DNA of 35,890 nt. Origin: Alphaproteobacteria bacterium. GTDB lineage: Bacteria; Pseudomonadota; Alphaproteobacteria; Acetobacterales; Acetobacteraceae. Both the position numbers and the translations under genes were made by a program. The stretch lies in the NCBI GenBank assembly GCA_026400815.1, contig JAPLOI010000045.1:1-35890 (forward strand), read 5' to 3'. Of the stretch, positions 9,078 through 17,665 are shown one piece after another; within the stretch, counting starts at the first letter, position 1; each line of letters begins with the position of its first letter. The notes under the pieces are model-generated. The model saw only the letters and a list, made by a program, of their open reading frames with translations. It did no database searches and was not told the origin of the DNA.

Positions 9078-10112
9078 ATGAACACGCGCTACTGGACCCT
9101 CGCCAAACGGCCCCCTCCGCCCTGGCCCGATGACGGCACCTTCGCGCTGAAGGAAGCCCCGCTCCCGTCCCCCGGCCCCGGCCAGGCGCTGACCCGCACG
9201 ATCTACGTCTCGCTCGACCCCTACCAGTGGGGCTACAAGCGCCGCGGGGTGGAGCCGGAGGGGGTGCCCTGCCACGCCCGCACGGTGGCGCAGGTGGTGG
9301 AAAGCCGGATCGACGGCATCGTGCCCGGCGATTTTGTGTTCTGCACCAATGGCTGGGCCGAATACGGCCTGATGGGCGAAGGCGTCGCCCGGCCGTCCTA
9401 CATGATCCCGCGCAAGCTCGACCCGGCGCAGGGCCGGATCAGCCACGCCGTGGGCGTGCTCGGCATGCTCGGCCTCACCGCCTATGCCGGGCTGGTCCTG
9501 CAATGCGAGCCGAAACCCGGTGACACCGCCGTGGTCTCCGCTGCCTCCGGCGGTGTTGGCCAGATTGCCGGCCAGATCGCGCGGCTGAAGGGCTGCCGCG
9601 TGGTGGGCATCGCCGGGCACGAGGAGAAGTGCCGCTACGTGGTGGAGCAGCTCGGCTTCGACGCCTGCATCTCCCGCACCTCCCCCACCTTCGCCGAGGA
9701 GCTGAAGGCTGCCTGCCCGAACGGGATCGACGTCTATTTCGAGAATGTCGGCGGGCCCGTGTTCGACACCGTGCTGCCGCTGTTCAACCAAGGCGCGCGC
9801 ATGACGATCTGCGGCCTGATCGCCCATTACGGCGATGATCCCGCCGAGGATGCCCGGGCCGTGGTGCGTGCCCGCGCCGAAGCCCGCGGCGTGACCGTGC
9901 GCAACCTCTCCGTGGGCGAATACGTGGCCGAGTGGCACGACGCCTTCCTGGCCGAGATGGCCCCCTGGGTCGCCTCCGGCGAGGTCCGCTACCGCGAATA
10001 CATCCGCGAGGGCTTCGAGAACATTCCCGCCGCCTTCAGCGAGATGCTGACCGGCGAGAATTTCGGCAAGACCCTGGTCCGCGTGGCCCCGGACCCGACG
10101 CTACCGGCCTGA
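9078..10112 (+). CDS. curA: NADPH-dependent medium-chain reductase, CurA/prostaglandin reductase type
   Basis: The 344-residue length and sequence match the zinc-independent MDR group of leukotriene B4 dehydrogenase and curcumin reductase. The N-terminal catalytic domain carries VSLDPYQWGY, and the nucleotide-binding domain has VVSAASGGVGQIAGQIA (the AAxGxxG NADPH loop) and later DVYFENVGGPVFD. These enzymes reduce the double bond of enones with NADPH in the cytosol. The start ATG at 9078 follows GGGAGGG by 4 bases. It seems monocistronic; the next gene is on the opposite strand 5 bases after the stop. The symbol is given by family only and the physiological substrate is unknown. Confidence 0.88.
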   Translation: MNTRYWTLAKRPPPPWPDDGTFALKEAPLPSPGPGQALTRTIYVSLDPYQWGYKRRGVEPEGVPCHARTVAQVVESRIDGIVPGDFVFCTNGWAEYGLMGEGVARPSYMIPRKLDPAQGRISHAVGVLGMLGLTAYAGLVLQCEPKPGDTAVVSAASGGVGQIAGQIARLKGCRVVGIAGHEEKCRYVVEQLGFDACISRTSPTFAEELKAACPNGIDVYFENVGGPVFDTVLPLFNQGARMTICGLIAHYGDDPAEDARAVVRARAEARGVTVRNLSVGEYVAEWHDAFLAEMAPWVASGEVRYREYIREGFENIPAAFSEMLTGENFGKTLVRVAPDPTLPA

Positions 10113-10117
10113 CGCGG

Positions 10118-10744
10118 CTACATCGGCCGCCGGCCGCGGCGCGCCAGAAGGCGAAACGCGGCCGGCACGCGTGCGTCCAGCACCACCTTGCCGGTCGCCG
10201 CCAGCACCAGGGCGCAGAACACCGCTTTCGAGACCGGTTCCATCGTGCCGTCGATCAGCAGCGCATGAACGATGGTGGCCACCGCAATCACCACGGCCAG
10301 CCCGACATGGCCCAGTCGCCAGAGGCGCTGCCACCGGCGCAGGGCGGCGAGCAGCGCCGTTGCGAACACCGCCCACATTGCCACCACGCCCCAGACCGAA
10401 AACGGCGTCGGCGATCGGAACAGCAAGGCATCGATCACGTCGGGCGGGCTGGTCATCCAGAGTGCCGCGACATGCACCACCACAGCGACCACGAGCGCGC
10501 CCCCGACCCAGCCATGCACCCGCCGCCCCAGCCTCAGCCGCAGCCCCGGCAGATATCCACCGGCCAGCAGGGGTTGCACGAGCAGGAACGCCAGCGCGGC
10601 AACGCCGGCGAAGCAGCCGATGATGTAGATCGGATCGCGCCAGGCCAGCAGCGGGCTCGTCGCCGCCTCCAGCCCCGGGATGGCGATGGCGGCGACGACA
10701 GCCGCCCAGACCAGGGCAGGGCGCGCTCGCCCCAGGCCGGTCAC
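10118..10744 (-). CDS. Ferric reductase-like transmembrane haem protein
   Basis: A 208-residue protein with about six membrane helices. His pairs placed to bind haem across the membrane are visible: RRVHGWVGGALVVAVVVHVA and RLGHVGLAVVIAVATIVHAL. This fits the ferric reductase-like/cytochrome b domain (FRE/MsrQ-like) without any FAD or NADPH domain, so it needs an external electron donor. The GTG start at 10744 overlaps the stop of the upstream gene (GTGA), implying translational coupling with the dioxygenase-like secreted protein. The pair probably acts as an electron-transfer module across the inner membrane; this is inference from context. Confidence 0.82.
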   Translation of the reverse strand: MTGLGRARPALVWAAVVAAIAIPGLEAATSPLLAWRDPIYIIGCFAGVAALAFLLVQPLLAGGYLPGLRLRLGRRVHGWVGGALVVAVVVHVAALWMTSPPDVIDALLFRSPTPFSVWGVVAMWAVFATALLAALRRWQRLWRLGHVGLAVVIAVATIVHALLIDGTMEPVSKAVFCALVLAATGKVVLDARVPAAFRLLARRGRRPM

Positions 10745-11253
10745 GCCTTCTGCAGCACGAAATCCGCGCTCAGGCTCTTGTCTCGCGCGCTGCGCAGCAA
10801 GGGGCGGAGAAAGACCGTCTCGAAGCCGTTGCCATCGTGCTCCGGGTCATAGGCCAGATGCGCGTGCGCCTGCCCGAAGGCCGGCACGATCTGGGGCATG
10901 TCCATGCGGAACACACCGTTCGCGTCCGTCAGCGTGGCGCCGTGGCTGTGGGGATCGCGCTCGTGCCCCTCTGTCGTATGCGCCCACATCTGGATGCGGA
11001 TGCCGGGCAGCGGCGCGCCATCGCCGGCGCGGCGCACCGTGCCGGTGAGCCAGAACCCGCCACCGCCGATGCGCGGCACAATCGTGGCACCCGGCAGATA
11101 GTTGTTGGCGCCGCCGCGCGTCGTCGGCGTCGCGGCGAGGCCTTGGGCTTGCACGGGTGCGAGCAGACCGAAGGCACGGGTTGCGAGTGCGACGGCGGCC
11201 GTTGCGGCACCGGCGGTGAGAAGGGAGCGGCGAGCCTGAAGCGCTGGGGTCAT
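10741..11253 (-). CDS. Tat-exported intradiol dioxygenase-like protein
   Basis: A 170-residue protein with a twin-arginine signal (ARRSLLTAGAATAAVALATR) followed by a small beta-sandwich like the catalytic domain of intradiol ring-cleavage dioxygenases: GTVRRAGDGAPLPGIRIQMW, TLTDANGVFRMDMP and a metal-type HAH (residues 130-132). The two Tyr iron ligands of classical enzymes are not found in their usual places (Phe115 stands where GxYxF is expected), so catechol cleavage is doubtful. The ATG at 11253 has AGGAGAG 6 bases upstream. It overlaps the downstream haem membrane protein gene by GTGA. Function could be periplasmic redox or binding rather than ring cleavage. Confidence 0.8.
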   Translation of the reverse strand: MTPALQARRSLLTAGAATAAVALATRAFGLLAPVQAQGLAATPTTRGGANNYLPGATIVPRIGGGGFWLTGTVRRAGDGAPLPGIRIQMWAHTTEGHERDPHSHGATLTDANGVFRMDMPQIVPAFGQAHAHLAYDPEHDGNGFETVFLRPLLRSARDKSLSADFVLQKA

Positions 11254-11337
11254 CGTGGTCTCTCCTCTCATGCACATGCACCGCATGGGTGATGTGGTGC
11301 GGGCAAGCGCCCAGCCAAGTCGGGCCGGGCGTGCCGT

Positions 11338-12912
11338 TCAGGCGCGGCGCACGTTCCAGAACGCCACCTGGTTCGGCACCATGCCGACGAGGTCGGAGCG
11401 GTGGGCGGTGGAGGAGATCATCTGGCCCAGGGGAATGTAGGGGATCTCCTCGAAGGCCAGCGCCTGCATCTCTCGGGCGATGGCGAGCTGGCTCTCCTGG
11501 CTCGGTGCCGCGAGCCAGGTGTTCCTCAGTTCTTCCATGCGGGGGATGTCGGGCCAGCCCGGCGACGCCGCCTTGCCGTTGCCGCGCAGGAAGACATGGG
11601 TGGCCGGGGTGCCCTGGTCTGCGCCGGTCCAGTTGGTGTGGAAGACCGACCAGCCGCCCTTCTCCAGCGGGTCCTGCTTGGCACGGCGTTGCACCAGCGT
11701 GCCCCAGTCCATCGCCTGCAAGTCCACGTTGAAGCCGGTCCGCTTCAGCAGGTCGGCCGTCACCTCGGCGAGGATCTTGGCATAGGGCACGTCGCCTGGC
11801 GCCAGCAGCACCACGCGCTCGCCCTTGTAGCCGGCGGCCGCCAGATTGCGCCGGGCCGCCTCCAGGGAGCGCGGGCCGGTGAGCGCTTCGAGCCCGGCAT
11901 CGTTGGCCATCGGCATGCCCGGGCAGAAATAGCCGACATTGTCGCGCCAGCGGGTGCGGTCGTCGCCGTTCATCGCTGTCATGTAGTCTGCCTGGATGAT
12001 CGCCGGCAGCACGGCGCGGCGGATCTCGGCCCGGTCGAACGGCGGTTGCAGCCAGTTGAAGCGCAGGCAGGAGACGGAGCCGAGCGGGAATGCGACGCGC
12101 ACCGTAACGCCGGGGGATTTGCGCAGGGAATCCACCAGGTCGGCATTCGGTGTCAGCAGCCAGTCGATCTCGCCGCGCTGCAGGGCGGCCACCGCGGTGG
12201 TGGGATCGGGCAGGATGTTCCACTCCACCCGTTCGAAATGCGCCACCTTGGGCCCCGCGGTGCCGCCGAGCGGGCCATCCTTGCGCGGCACGTAGCGCGG
12301 GTTACGGGCATAGACCACCCGCGCGCCGGCGATGCGCTCATCGGCCTTGTAGATGTAGGGGCCGGAGCCCGTGGTGTCTGTCACCTGCGTGAACGGGTCG
12401 GTCTTGGCCAGGCGCTCCGGCATGATCACGCAGGGCACGCCGGAATTGCGCGCGAGCGCAGCCAGGACCGGGAAGCGGGATTTCAGGCGCAGCACGATCG
12501 TGCGGTCATCGGGCGCGGCCAGATCATCCGTGGCCGCGGCGAGGGCCTGGCCGAACGGGTCGCGCGCCATCCAGCGGCGCAAGGAGGCCACGCAATCCCG
12601 CGCCAGCACGCGCTCGCCATCGTGGAAGGCCAGGCCCTCGCGCAGCTGCATCACCCAGCGGCGGCCATCCTCCTCCACGGTGTAGCCTTCCAGCATTTGC
12701 AGCTGTGGCTTGTACTCGGCGTCCTGGCCGAACAGCGTGTCGTAGACCAGGGCGGCGTGCTGCGCGGATTGGGAGGCGGTGGTCCAGACGGGATCGAGCA
12801 CCGCGAGGTCGGCTTCCGGCGTGAAGCGGATGGTGGTGGTGCTGGCGGCCCGCGCAAGGCTGGGCGCGGCGGCGATGGCGGCGGCACTGGCGAGGAAGGA
12901 TCGGCGGCGCAT
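11338..12912 (-). CDS. ABC transporter substrate-binding protein, family 5 (peptide/nickel type)
   Basis: A 524-residue periplasmic binding protein with a Tat-like signal (MRRRSFLASAAAIAAAPSLA, cut after ARA). Family 5 features run throughout: an N-terminal strand TTIRFTPEADLAVLDPVWTT, the YTVEEDGRRWVMQLREGLAF block typical of oligopeptide/dipeptide binders, GSGPYIYKADE, and RAVLPAIIQADY. It should capture a peptide or similar solute. No permease or ATPase gene of the Opp/Dpp type is adjacent, so it is an orphan binder here. It starts 81 bases after leuD on the same strand, with GGGAG upstream of the ATG, so it may or may not belong to the same transcript. A decayed paralogue fragment lies at 31808-31935. 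Confidence 0.92.
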   Translation of the reverse strand: MRRRSFLASAAAIAAAPSLARAASTTTIRFTPEADLAVLDPVWTTASQSAQHAALVYDTLFGQDAEYKPQLQMLEGYTVEEDGRRWVMQLREGLAFHDGERVLARDCVASLRRWMARDPFGQALAAATDDLAAPDDRTIVLRLKSRFPVLAALARNSGVPCVIMPERLAKTDPFTQVTDTTGSGPYIYKADERIAGARVVYARNPRYVPRKDGPLGGTAGPKVAHFERVEWNILPDPTTAVAALQRGEIDWLLTPNADLVDSLRKSPGVTVRVAFPLGSVSCLRFNWLQPPFDRAEIRRAVLPAIIQADYMTAMNGDDRTRWRDNVGYFCPGMPMANDAGLEALTGPRSLEAARRNLAAAGYKGERVVLLAPGDVPYAKILAEVTADLLKRTGFNVDLQAMDWGTLVQRRAKQDPLEKGGWSVFHTNWTGADQGTPATHVFLRGNGKAASPGWPDIPRMEELRNTWLAAPSQESQLAIAREMQALAFEEIPYIPLGQMISSTAHRSDLVGMVPNQVAFWNVRRA

Positions 12913-12993
12913 GGCGTGGCTCCCGGTGCTGCGGCACTCAACGCCGCCACTGTCGGCAAGCCGGGCTGCTTGTGCAAGCGAAGCCGAAGCTGG

Positions 12994-13614
12994 TCAGGCG
13001 GCGGGCGGGGCGATCGCCCAGGGTTCGGCCTGCGCGCGCGCGGTGCGGAAGCTGGCGATGGCGGCGGCGCGTTCGCGGGTGAGGTCGATATCGTCCCAGC
13101 CGTTGAGCAGCTGGGTGCGGCGGACCGGGTCGATGCTGAACGGGATGGTCTGGCCGCCGGCGGTGATGGTGCAGGCTTCGAGATCCACCTGGAGCTGCGT
13201 GTCGTTGGCGGAGTCCAGCCAGGCCAGCAGCGTGGCGGCATCCTCCTCGCTGACGCGGGCGGGAAGCAGGCCGTTCTTGACGGCGTTGGAGGCGAAGATG
13301 TCGCCGAAGCTGGGAGCGATCACGCAGCGTATGCCGTAATCCCACAGCGCATACACGGCGGCTTCGCGGGAGGAGCCGGAGCCGAAGTTGCGGCCGCCCA
13401 CCAGCACCTTTGCGCCGGCATGGCGCGGGGTGTTGAGGACGAAATCCGGGCGTGGGGCGCCGGCCTCGTCGAAGCGCAGATCGTGCAGCAGTACCGGCCC
13501 GTAGCCCTCGGCGCGCGAGCGCTTCATGAAGCGGGCGGGGATGATCTGGTCGGTATCAACATTGTCGAGCGCCAGCGGGGCGGCGGGGGCGGAGAGGGTG
13601 GTGAAGCGGTCCAT
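12994..13614 (-). CDS. leuD: Aconitase-family hydratase, small (LeuD-type) subunit
   Basis: A 206-residue swivel-domain protein with LeuD marks: NVDTDQIIPARFMKRS near the N-terminus and GGRNFGSGSSREAAVYAL (residues 73-90) followed by DYGIRCVIAPSFGDIFASNA. With LeuC it forms a 4Fe-4S hydro-lyase. The loop normally reading SSREHA has Ala in place of His, unlike the leucine-pathway enzyme as I know it, which hints at another substrate. The gene starts 3 bases after leuC stops. No leuA or leuB is near; it closes a catabolic operon with a C-C lyase and HyuAB, so a role in hydrating a maleate-type diacid is more likely than leucine synthesis (inference). Confidence 0.88.
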   Translation of the reverse strand: MDRFTTLSAPAAPLALDNVDTDQIIPARFMKRSRAEGYGPVLLHDLRFDEAGAPRPDFVLNTPRHAGAKVLVGGRNFGSGSSREAAVYALWDYGIRCVIAPSFGDIFASNAVKNGLLPARVSEEDAATLLAWLDSANDTQLQVDLEACTITAGGQTIPFSIDPVRRTQLLNGWDDIDLTRERAAAIASFRTARAQAEPWAIAPPAA

Positions 13615-13617
13615 GGC

Positions 13618-14997
13618 TCAGCGCTCCAGCGGGGGGTAGTCGCGCACATCGGCGAGATGGCCGGCGATGGCGGCGGCGGCGGCCATGGCGGGGGACATGA
13701 GATGGGTGCGCGCGCCCTGGCCCTGCCGGCCGCGGAAGTTGCGGTTGGTGGTGGAGGCGCAGCGCTGGCCGGAGGCGATGAGGTCGCCGTTCATGCCCAC
13801 GCACATGGAGCAGCCGGAATCCGCCCATTCCAGGCCCGCATCGAGAAAGACAGTGTGCAGGCCTTCGGCTTCGGCGGCCTGCTTGATCAGGGTGGAGCCC
13901 GGCGAGACCAGGCCCGGCACGGCGGCGCGGCGGCCGCGCAGCACGGCGGCGGCGGCGCGCAGATCCTCCAGCCTTCCGTTGGTGCAGGAGCCGATGAAGA
14001 CGCGATCCACGGGAATGCCGACCAGGCGCTGGCCCGGCGCGAGGCCCATATAGGCGAGCGCGTCGGCCAAAGCGGGTGCGTCCGGCACGCGGGCGGTGAT
14101 CGGCAGGGCGTCTTCCGGGCTGGTGCCGAAGGTGACGGTGGGGGCGATGGCGGCAGCGTCGATCGCCACCTCGCGGTCGAAGCTGGCACCTTCGTCCGTG
14201 GCCAGGCTGCGCCACAGGGCGATGGCGCGGTCGAGATCGGCGCCGCTTGGGGCGTGGGGCCGGCCGGCGAGATAGGCGAAGGTGGTGTCGTCTGGCGCCA
14301 CCAGCGCGCTGCGGGCGCCGGCCTCGATCGACATGTTGCAGAGCGTGAGCCGGGATTCCATCGATAGCGTGCGGATCGCCTCGCCCTGGTATTCCACGGC
14401 ATGGCCATGCGCGCCGTTGGCGCCGACGGTGGCGATCACGTGCAGTGCGAGATCCTTGGCGGTGACATGCGGGCCGAGCGGGCCGCGCACGGCGATGCGC
14501 ATGCGCTTCGGCTTCTTCTGCCACAGCGTCTGCGTCATCAGCACATGGGCCACCTCGGAGGCGCCGATACCGAAGGCCAGCGCGCCGAAGGCGCCATGGG
14601 TGGAGGTGTGGCTGTCGCCGCAGACCACGGACAGGCCCGGCAGGGTGAGGCCCTGTTCCGGCCCCACCACGTGCACGATGCCCTGGGCGGGATCATCGAG
14701 CCCGTAGAGGCGGAAGCCGTGGCGGGCGGTGTTGTCCGACAATTGCGTGACCATGCCTGCAATACCGGCATCGGCGATGGCGGGGCGGCCGCGCGTGGGC
14801 ACGTAGTGGTCGGCCACGCCGAAGGTGAGGCCGGGTTCGGCGAGCCCTGCGTTGCGGGCGGCCACGGCGCGGAAGGCGTGGTGGGAGCCCTCATGCACGA
14901 AGTGGCGGTCGATCCAGAGCAATGCCTCGCCATCCTCGCGCTCGGCGACGACGTGGCTGTCCCACAGCTTGTCGAACAGGGTGCGTGGCGTGCTCAT
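13618..14997 (-). CDS. leuC: Aconitase-family hydratase, large (LeuC-type) subunit
   Basis: A 459-residue protein, normal for LeuC. It opens with TLFDKLWDSHVV and carries VVCGDSHTSTHGAFGALAFG (about residues 124-143). The three 4Fe-4S ligands are Cys338 (GSCTNG), Cys396 and Cys399 (SGCSMCVG). The C-terminus has NRNFRGRQGQGARTHLMSPA. It catalyses stereospecific addition or removal of water on a 2- or 3-hydroxy di- or tricarboxylate in the cytosol. The ATG at 14997 overlaps the stop of the isochorismatase-fold gene (ATGA). Context, without leuA/leuB and beside an ICL/PEPM lyase, recalls dimethylmaleate hydratase (DmdAB) of nicotinate fermenters. The symbol reflects homology, not proven leucine biosynthesis. 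Confidence 0.9.
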   Translation of the reverse strand: MSTPRTLFDKLWDSHVVAEREDGEALLWIDRHFVHEGSHHAFRAVAARNAGLAEPGLTFGVADHYVPTRGRPAIADAGIAGMVTQLSDNTARHGFRLYGLDDPAQGIVHVVGPEQGLTLPGLSVVCGDSHTSTHGAFGALAFGIGASEVAHVLMTQTLWQKKPKRMRIAVRGPLGPHVTAKDLALHVIATVGANGAHGHAVEYQGEAIRTLSMESRLTLCNMSIEAGARSALVAPDDTTFAYLAGRPHAPSGADLDRAIALWRSLATDEGASFDREVAIDAAAIAPTVTFGTSPEDALPITARVPDAPALADALAYMGLAPGQRLVGIPVDRVFIGSCTNGRLEDLRAAAAVLRGRRAAVPGLVSPGSTLIKQAAEAEGLHTVFLDAGLEWADSGCSMCVGMNGDLIASGQRCASTTNRNFRGRQGQGARTHLMSPAMAAAAAIAGHLADVRDYPPLER

Positions 14998-15608
14998 GCC
15001 GCGTTCACCTCCGCCAGCATTTCCGCCACGGTGGCGACGCGGCCGACGGGGCGCAGCGCGTCGATGGCGGTGCGATGCACCTCCGGCGTGAAGGCGGCGC
15101 AGCCATCCTCCAGCACGATGGCATCGATGTCGCGCACATGGGCGTCGCGCACGGTGGAGGCAACGCCGCCATTGGTGACGATGCCGGCGACCAGAAGCCG
15201 GGTGATGCCGAGCTTGCGCAGCACCCATTCCAGCCGGCTCATGTAGAACGCCGAGTAGGCGACCTTTTCCACCATCACATCGATCGGCTGCAGCGCGTCC
15301 ACCGTGGCCTGGCCCCAGCTGCCGGGCGCGAAATCGCCGCTTGTGAGGAAGGGGCGGATGGCCTTGAGGTGCGGCGAGATGATGGGCTCGCCGCCGCGGC
15401 CCGGCACCAGGGTGAAGTGGGAGGCGACGACCGGCATGCCGCGGGCGCGCGCGGCCTGGGCGAGCGGGGCCAGCCGGGCGGGCAGGGCGGCGATTTCCGG
15501 CGTGCCGAGGCCGGCGCGGCCATAGGCGCCATCGGGGTGGATGAAGTCGTTCTGCAGGTCCGCCAGCAGCAGGGCGGTGGTGCCGAGGTCGAGTTTCGCT
15601 TGTGCCAT
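14994..15608 (-). CDS. Isochorismatase-fold hydrolase lacking the catalytic Cys
   Basis: A 204-residue protein of the cysteine hydrolase/isochorismatase superfamily, whose members include nicotinamidase, maleamate amidase, RutB and N-carbamoylsarcosine amidase. Asp17 (LLLADLQNDF) and Lys115 (EKVAYSAF) of the usual Asp-Lys-Cys triad are present. The nucleophile position reads GIVTNGGVAST, so Gly148 replaces Cys. The isochorismatase PhzD also lacks Cys, so hydrolysis of an enol ether or activation of water remains possible, but ordinary thioester-based amidase chemistry does not. The ATG at 15608 overlaps the hyuA stop (TGATG); a GTG one codon earlier is an alternative. It lies inside the catabolic operon between hyuA and leuC. 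Confidence 0.88.
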   Translation of the reverse strand: MAQAKLDLGTTALLLADLQNDFIHPDGAYGRAGLGTPEIAALPARLAPLAQAARARGMPVVASHFTLVPGRGGEPIISPHLKAIRPFLTSGDFAPGSWGQATVDALQPIDVMVEKVAYSAFYMSRLEWVLRKLGITRLLVAGIVTNGGVASTVRDAHVRDIDAIVLEDGCAAFTPEVHRTAIDALRPVGRVATVAEMLAEVNAA

Positions 15609-17665
15609 CACGCGCGCTCCACGATCAGGTTGCCGAGGGGATCGACGCGGCCGATGAGGCCCGGGTCGATGACGGTGGTGGCATCCGGCTGTTCCAGCAC
15701 GGCGGGGCCGGGGATGGCGGCGCCGACGGGCAGCAGCAGGCGGTCGTAGATTGCGCTGTCGTGCCAGGCGCCGTCGAAATACACCGGCCGGGTGCCGCGA
15801 TGCGCAGCGGCGAGCGAGGCTTCCGGCCCCGGAGCGAGGGCGGCGAGATCGAAATGCGGGCGGCGGCCGATCGCTGCGGTGCGCAGGTTGACGATGCGCA
15901 CGGGGATGCCGGGGAGCAGGCGGGAGAAGCTCTGGCGGTAGGCGGCCTCGAAGGCGGTGCGCACGGTGGGTGCGTCGATGCCGATGGTGCCGCCCTGCAG
16001 CGTGACCGGCAATGGCACCGAAACGGTGTGAGTCTGGCCCTCGTAGTGCATGTCCAGCTCGTAGGCGATCTCGATGCCATCGACCTGCAGGCCGGAGGCG
16101 GCGACGACGGCATGGGCGGCCTGGCCGGACTGGGCCATGCGGGCATCCAGGGCGGCGGCGTCCAGCCGGTCCAGCGAGAGGTTCACGGTGGCGACTTCGT
16201 CGTGGCGGATATCGGCGATGATGCAGCCGAGGGCGGAGGTGATGCCGGGGTAGCGCGGCACCAAAGCGGCGCGCAGGCCGACATCGCGCAGCAGGGCGCC
16301 CACGTGCAGCGCACCGCCGCCGCCGAAGGGCACGGCGGTGAAGCGGGCCGGGTCGTGGCCGCGCTCGATCGACACCAGGCGGATGGCGCCGGCCATGCGG
16401 GCATTGGCCACGCGCACGATGGCCTCCGCGGCGGCTTCCGGGGAAAGGCCGAGGGGTTTGCCGATGCGTTCGGCGATGGCCGTGCGGGCGGCCGCGATGT
16501 CCAGCCGTGCCAGCTTGCCGCCGATCGGGCGTTCCGCGTTGATGCGGCCGAGGACGAGGTTGGCATCTGTCAGCGTCGGGCGGTCATTGCCCTGGGCGTA
16601 GCAGACCGGGCCAGGGCGAGAGCCGGCGCTTTCGGGGCCCACGGCCAGCAGCCCGCCGGGGTCGACATGGGCGATGGAGCCGCCGCCGGCGCCGATGGTG
16701 GTGATCTCGATCATCGGCGTGCGCACGACCAGGCCGAAATCGATGGTGGTTTGCGCGGCCAACGCCGCCTTGCCGCCGGCCACCAGCGAGACATCGAAGG
16801 AGGTGCCGCCGAGATCGGCGGTGACGATATCGGCATAGCCCGCGGCGGATGCGATGGCCGCGGCGGCGATCACGCCCGCGGCGGGGCCGGAAAGCGCGGT
16901 GCGCACTGGCAGGCGGGCGGCGGTTTGCGTGCTCATCACGCCGCCATTGGATTGCACGATGTGGAAGGAGCCGACGAAACCGTGCTGCGCCAGGCCCGCT
17001 TCCAGCTTGCCGAGATAGCTGGCGACAACGGGCTGCAGATAGGCGTTGAGCACGGTGGTGCAGGTGCGCTCGAACTCACGGATTTCCGGCAGCACCTGGG
17101 CGGAATGGCCGAGATGGGCGTTGGGCCAGATTTCGCGCGCGGCCTCATGGGCGGCGCGTTCGTTGGTGGGGTTGGCGTAGGCGTTGATGAACACGATGGC
17201 CAGCGCCTCGCAGCCCATGTGCAGCAGGCGGGTGGCGGCTTCGCGCACCGCGGCGAGGTCCACCGCGGTGCGGATGATGCCGTCGGCCAGGGTTCGCTCC
17301 GGCACTTCCAGGCGCAGCTCGCGCGGGATGACGGGTTCGAAATCGCCCCACAGGCCCCAGGTATGCGGCCGGTCGCGGCGGCGCATCTCCAGCGCGTCGC
17401 GGAAGCCGGGGGTGGTGATGAGGCCGACGCGCGCGCCCTTGCGTTCCAGCAGCGCATTGGTGCCGACGGTGGTGCCATGGACGATGGCGCCCAGGGTGGC
17501 GATGGGGCCGAGGCGGGACAGGCCCTCGATGAAGCCCAGCGCCTCGTCGCCGCGGTTGGAGGGCGCCTTGGCGATGCGGAATTCGCGCGTGGCTTCGTCG
17601 AAGCAGGCGAGGTCGGTGAAGGTGCCGCCGACATCAACGCCCACCAGGATGCGGGCGGCGCTCAT
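15608..17665 (-). CDS. hyuA: Hydantoinase/oxoprolinase subunit A
   Basis: A 685-residue HyuA protein of the ASKHA ATPase fold, normal length. The phosphate-binding motif ILVGVDVGGTFTDLACFD is at the N-terminus, followed by HGTTVGTNALLERKGARVGL and a second nucleotide motif TADLGGTSFDVSLV. With HyuB it forms an ATP-dependent enzyme. Known members open hydantoins, 5-oxoproline or N-methylhydantoin rings, or carboxylate acetone or acetophenone. It overlaps hyuB by ATGA upstream and the isochorismatase-fold gene downstream. In this operon a ring-opening (lactam or imide) role fits best, but carboxylation is not excluded from sequence. No third, biotin or gamma-type subunit is seen, which slightly favours hydrolysis. 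Confidence 0.92.
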   Translation of the reverse strand: MSAARILVGVDVGGTFTDLACFDEATREFRIAKAPSNRGDEALGFIEGLSRLGPIATLGAIVHGTTVGTNALLERKGARVGLITTPGFRDALEMRRRDRPHTWGLWGDFEPVIPRELRLEVPERTLADGIIRTAVDLAAVREAATRLLHMGCEALAIVFINAYANPTNERAAHEAAREIWPNAHLGHSAQVLPEIREFERTCTTVLNAYLQPVVASYLGKLEAGLAQHGFVGSFHIVQSNGGVMSTQTAARLPVRTALSGPAAGVIAAAAIASAAGYADIVTADLGGTSFDVSLVAGGKAALAAQTTIDFGLVVRTPMIEITTIGAGGGSIAHVDPGGLLAVGPESAGSRPGPVCYAQGNDRPTLTDANLVLGRINAERPIGGKLARLDIAAARTAIAERIGKPLGLSPEAAAEAIVRVANARMAGAIRLVSIERGHDPARFTAVPFGGGGALHVGALLRDVGLRAALVPRYPGITSALGCIIADIRHDEVATVNLSLDRLDAAALDARMAQSGQAAHAVVAASGLQVDGIEIAYELDMHYEGQTHTVSVPLPVTLQGGTIGIDAPTVRTAFEAAYRQSFSRLLPGIPVRIVNLRTAAIGRRPHFDLAALAPGPEASLAAAHRGTRPVYFDGAWHDSAIYDRLLLPVGAAIPGPAVLEQPDATTVIDPGLIGRVDPLGNLIVERA

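Noticed and set aside
11401-14367. 988-codon plus-strand open frame across the binding protein, leuD and leuC genes
   Set aside because: It is antisense to three well-supported genes and shows no domain-like sequence.
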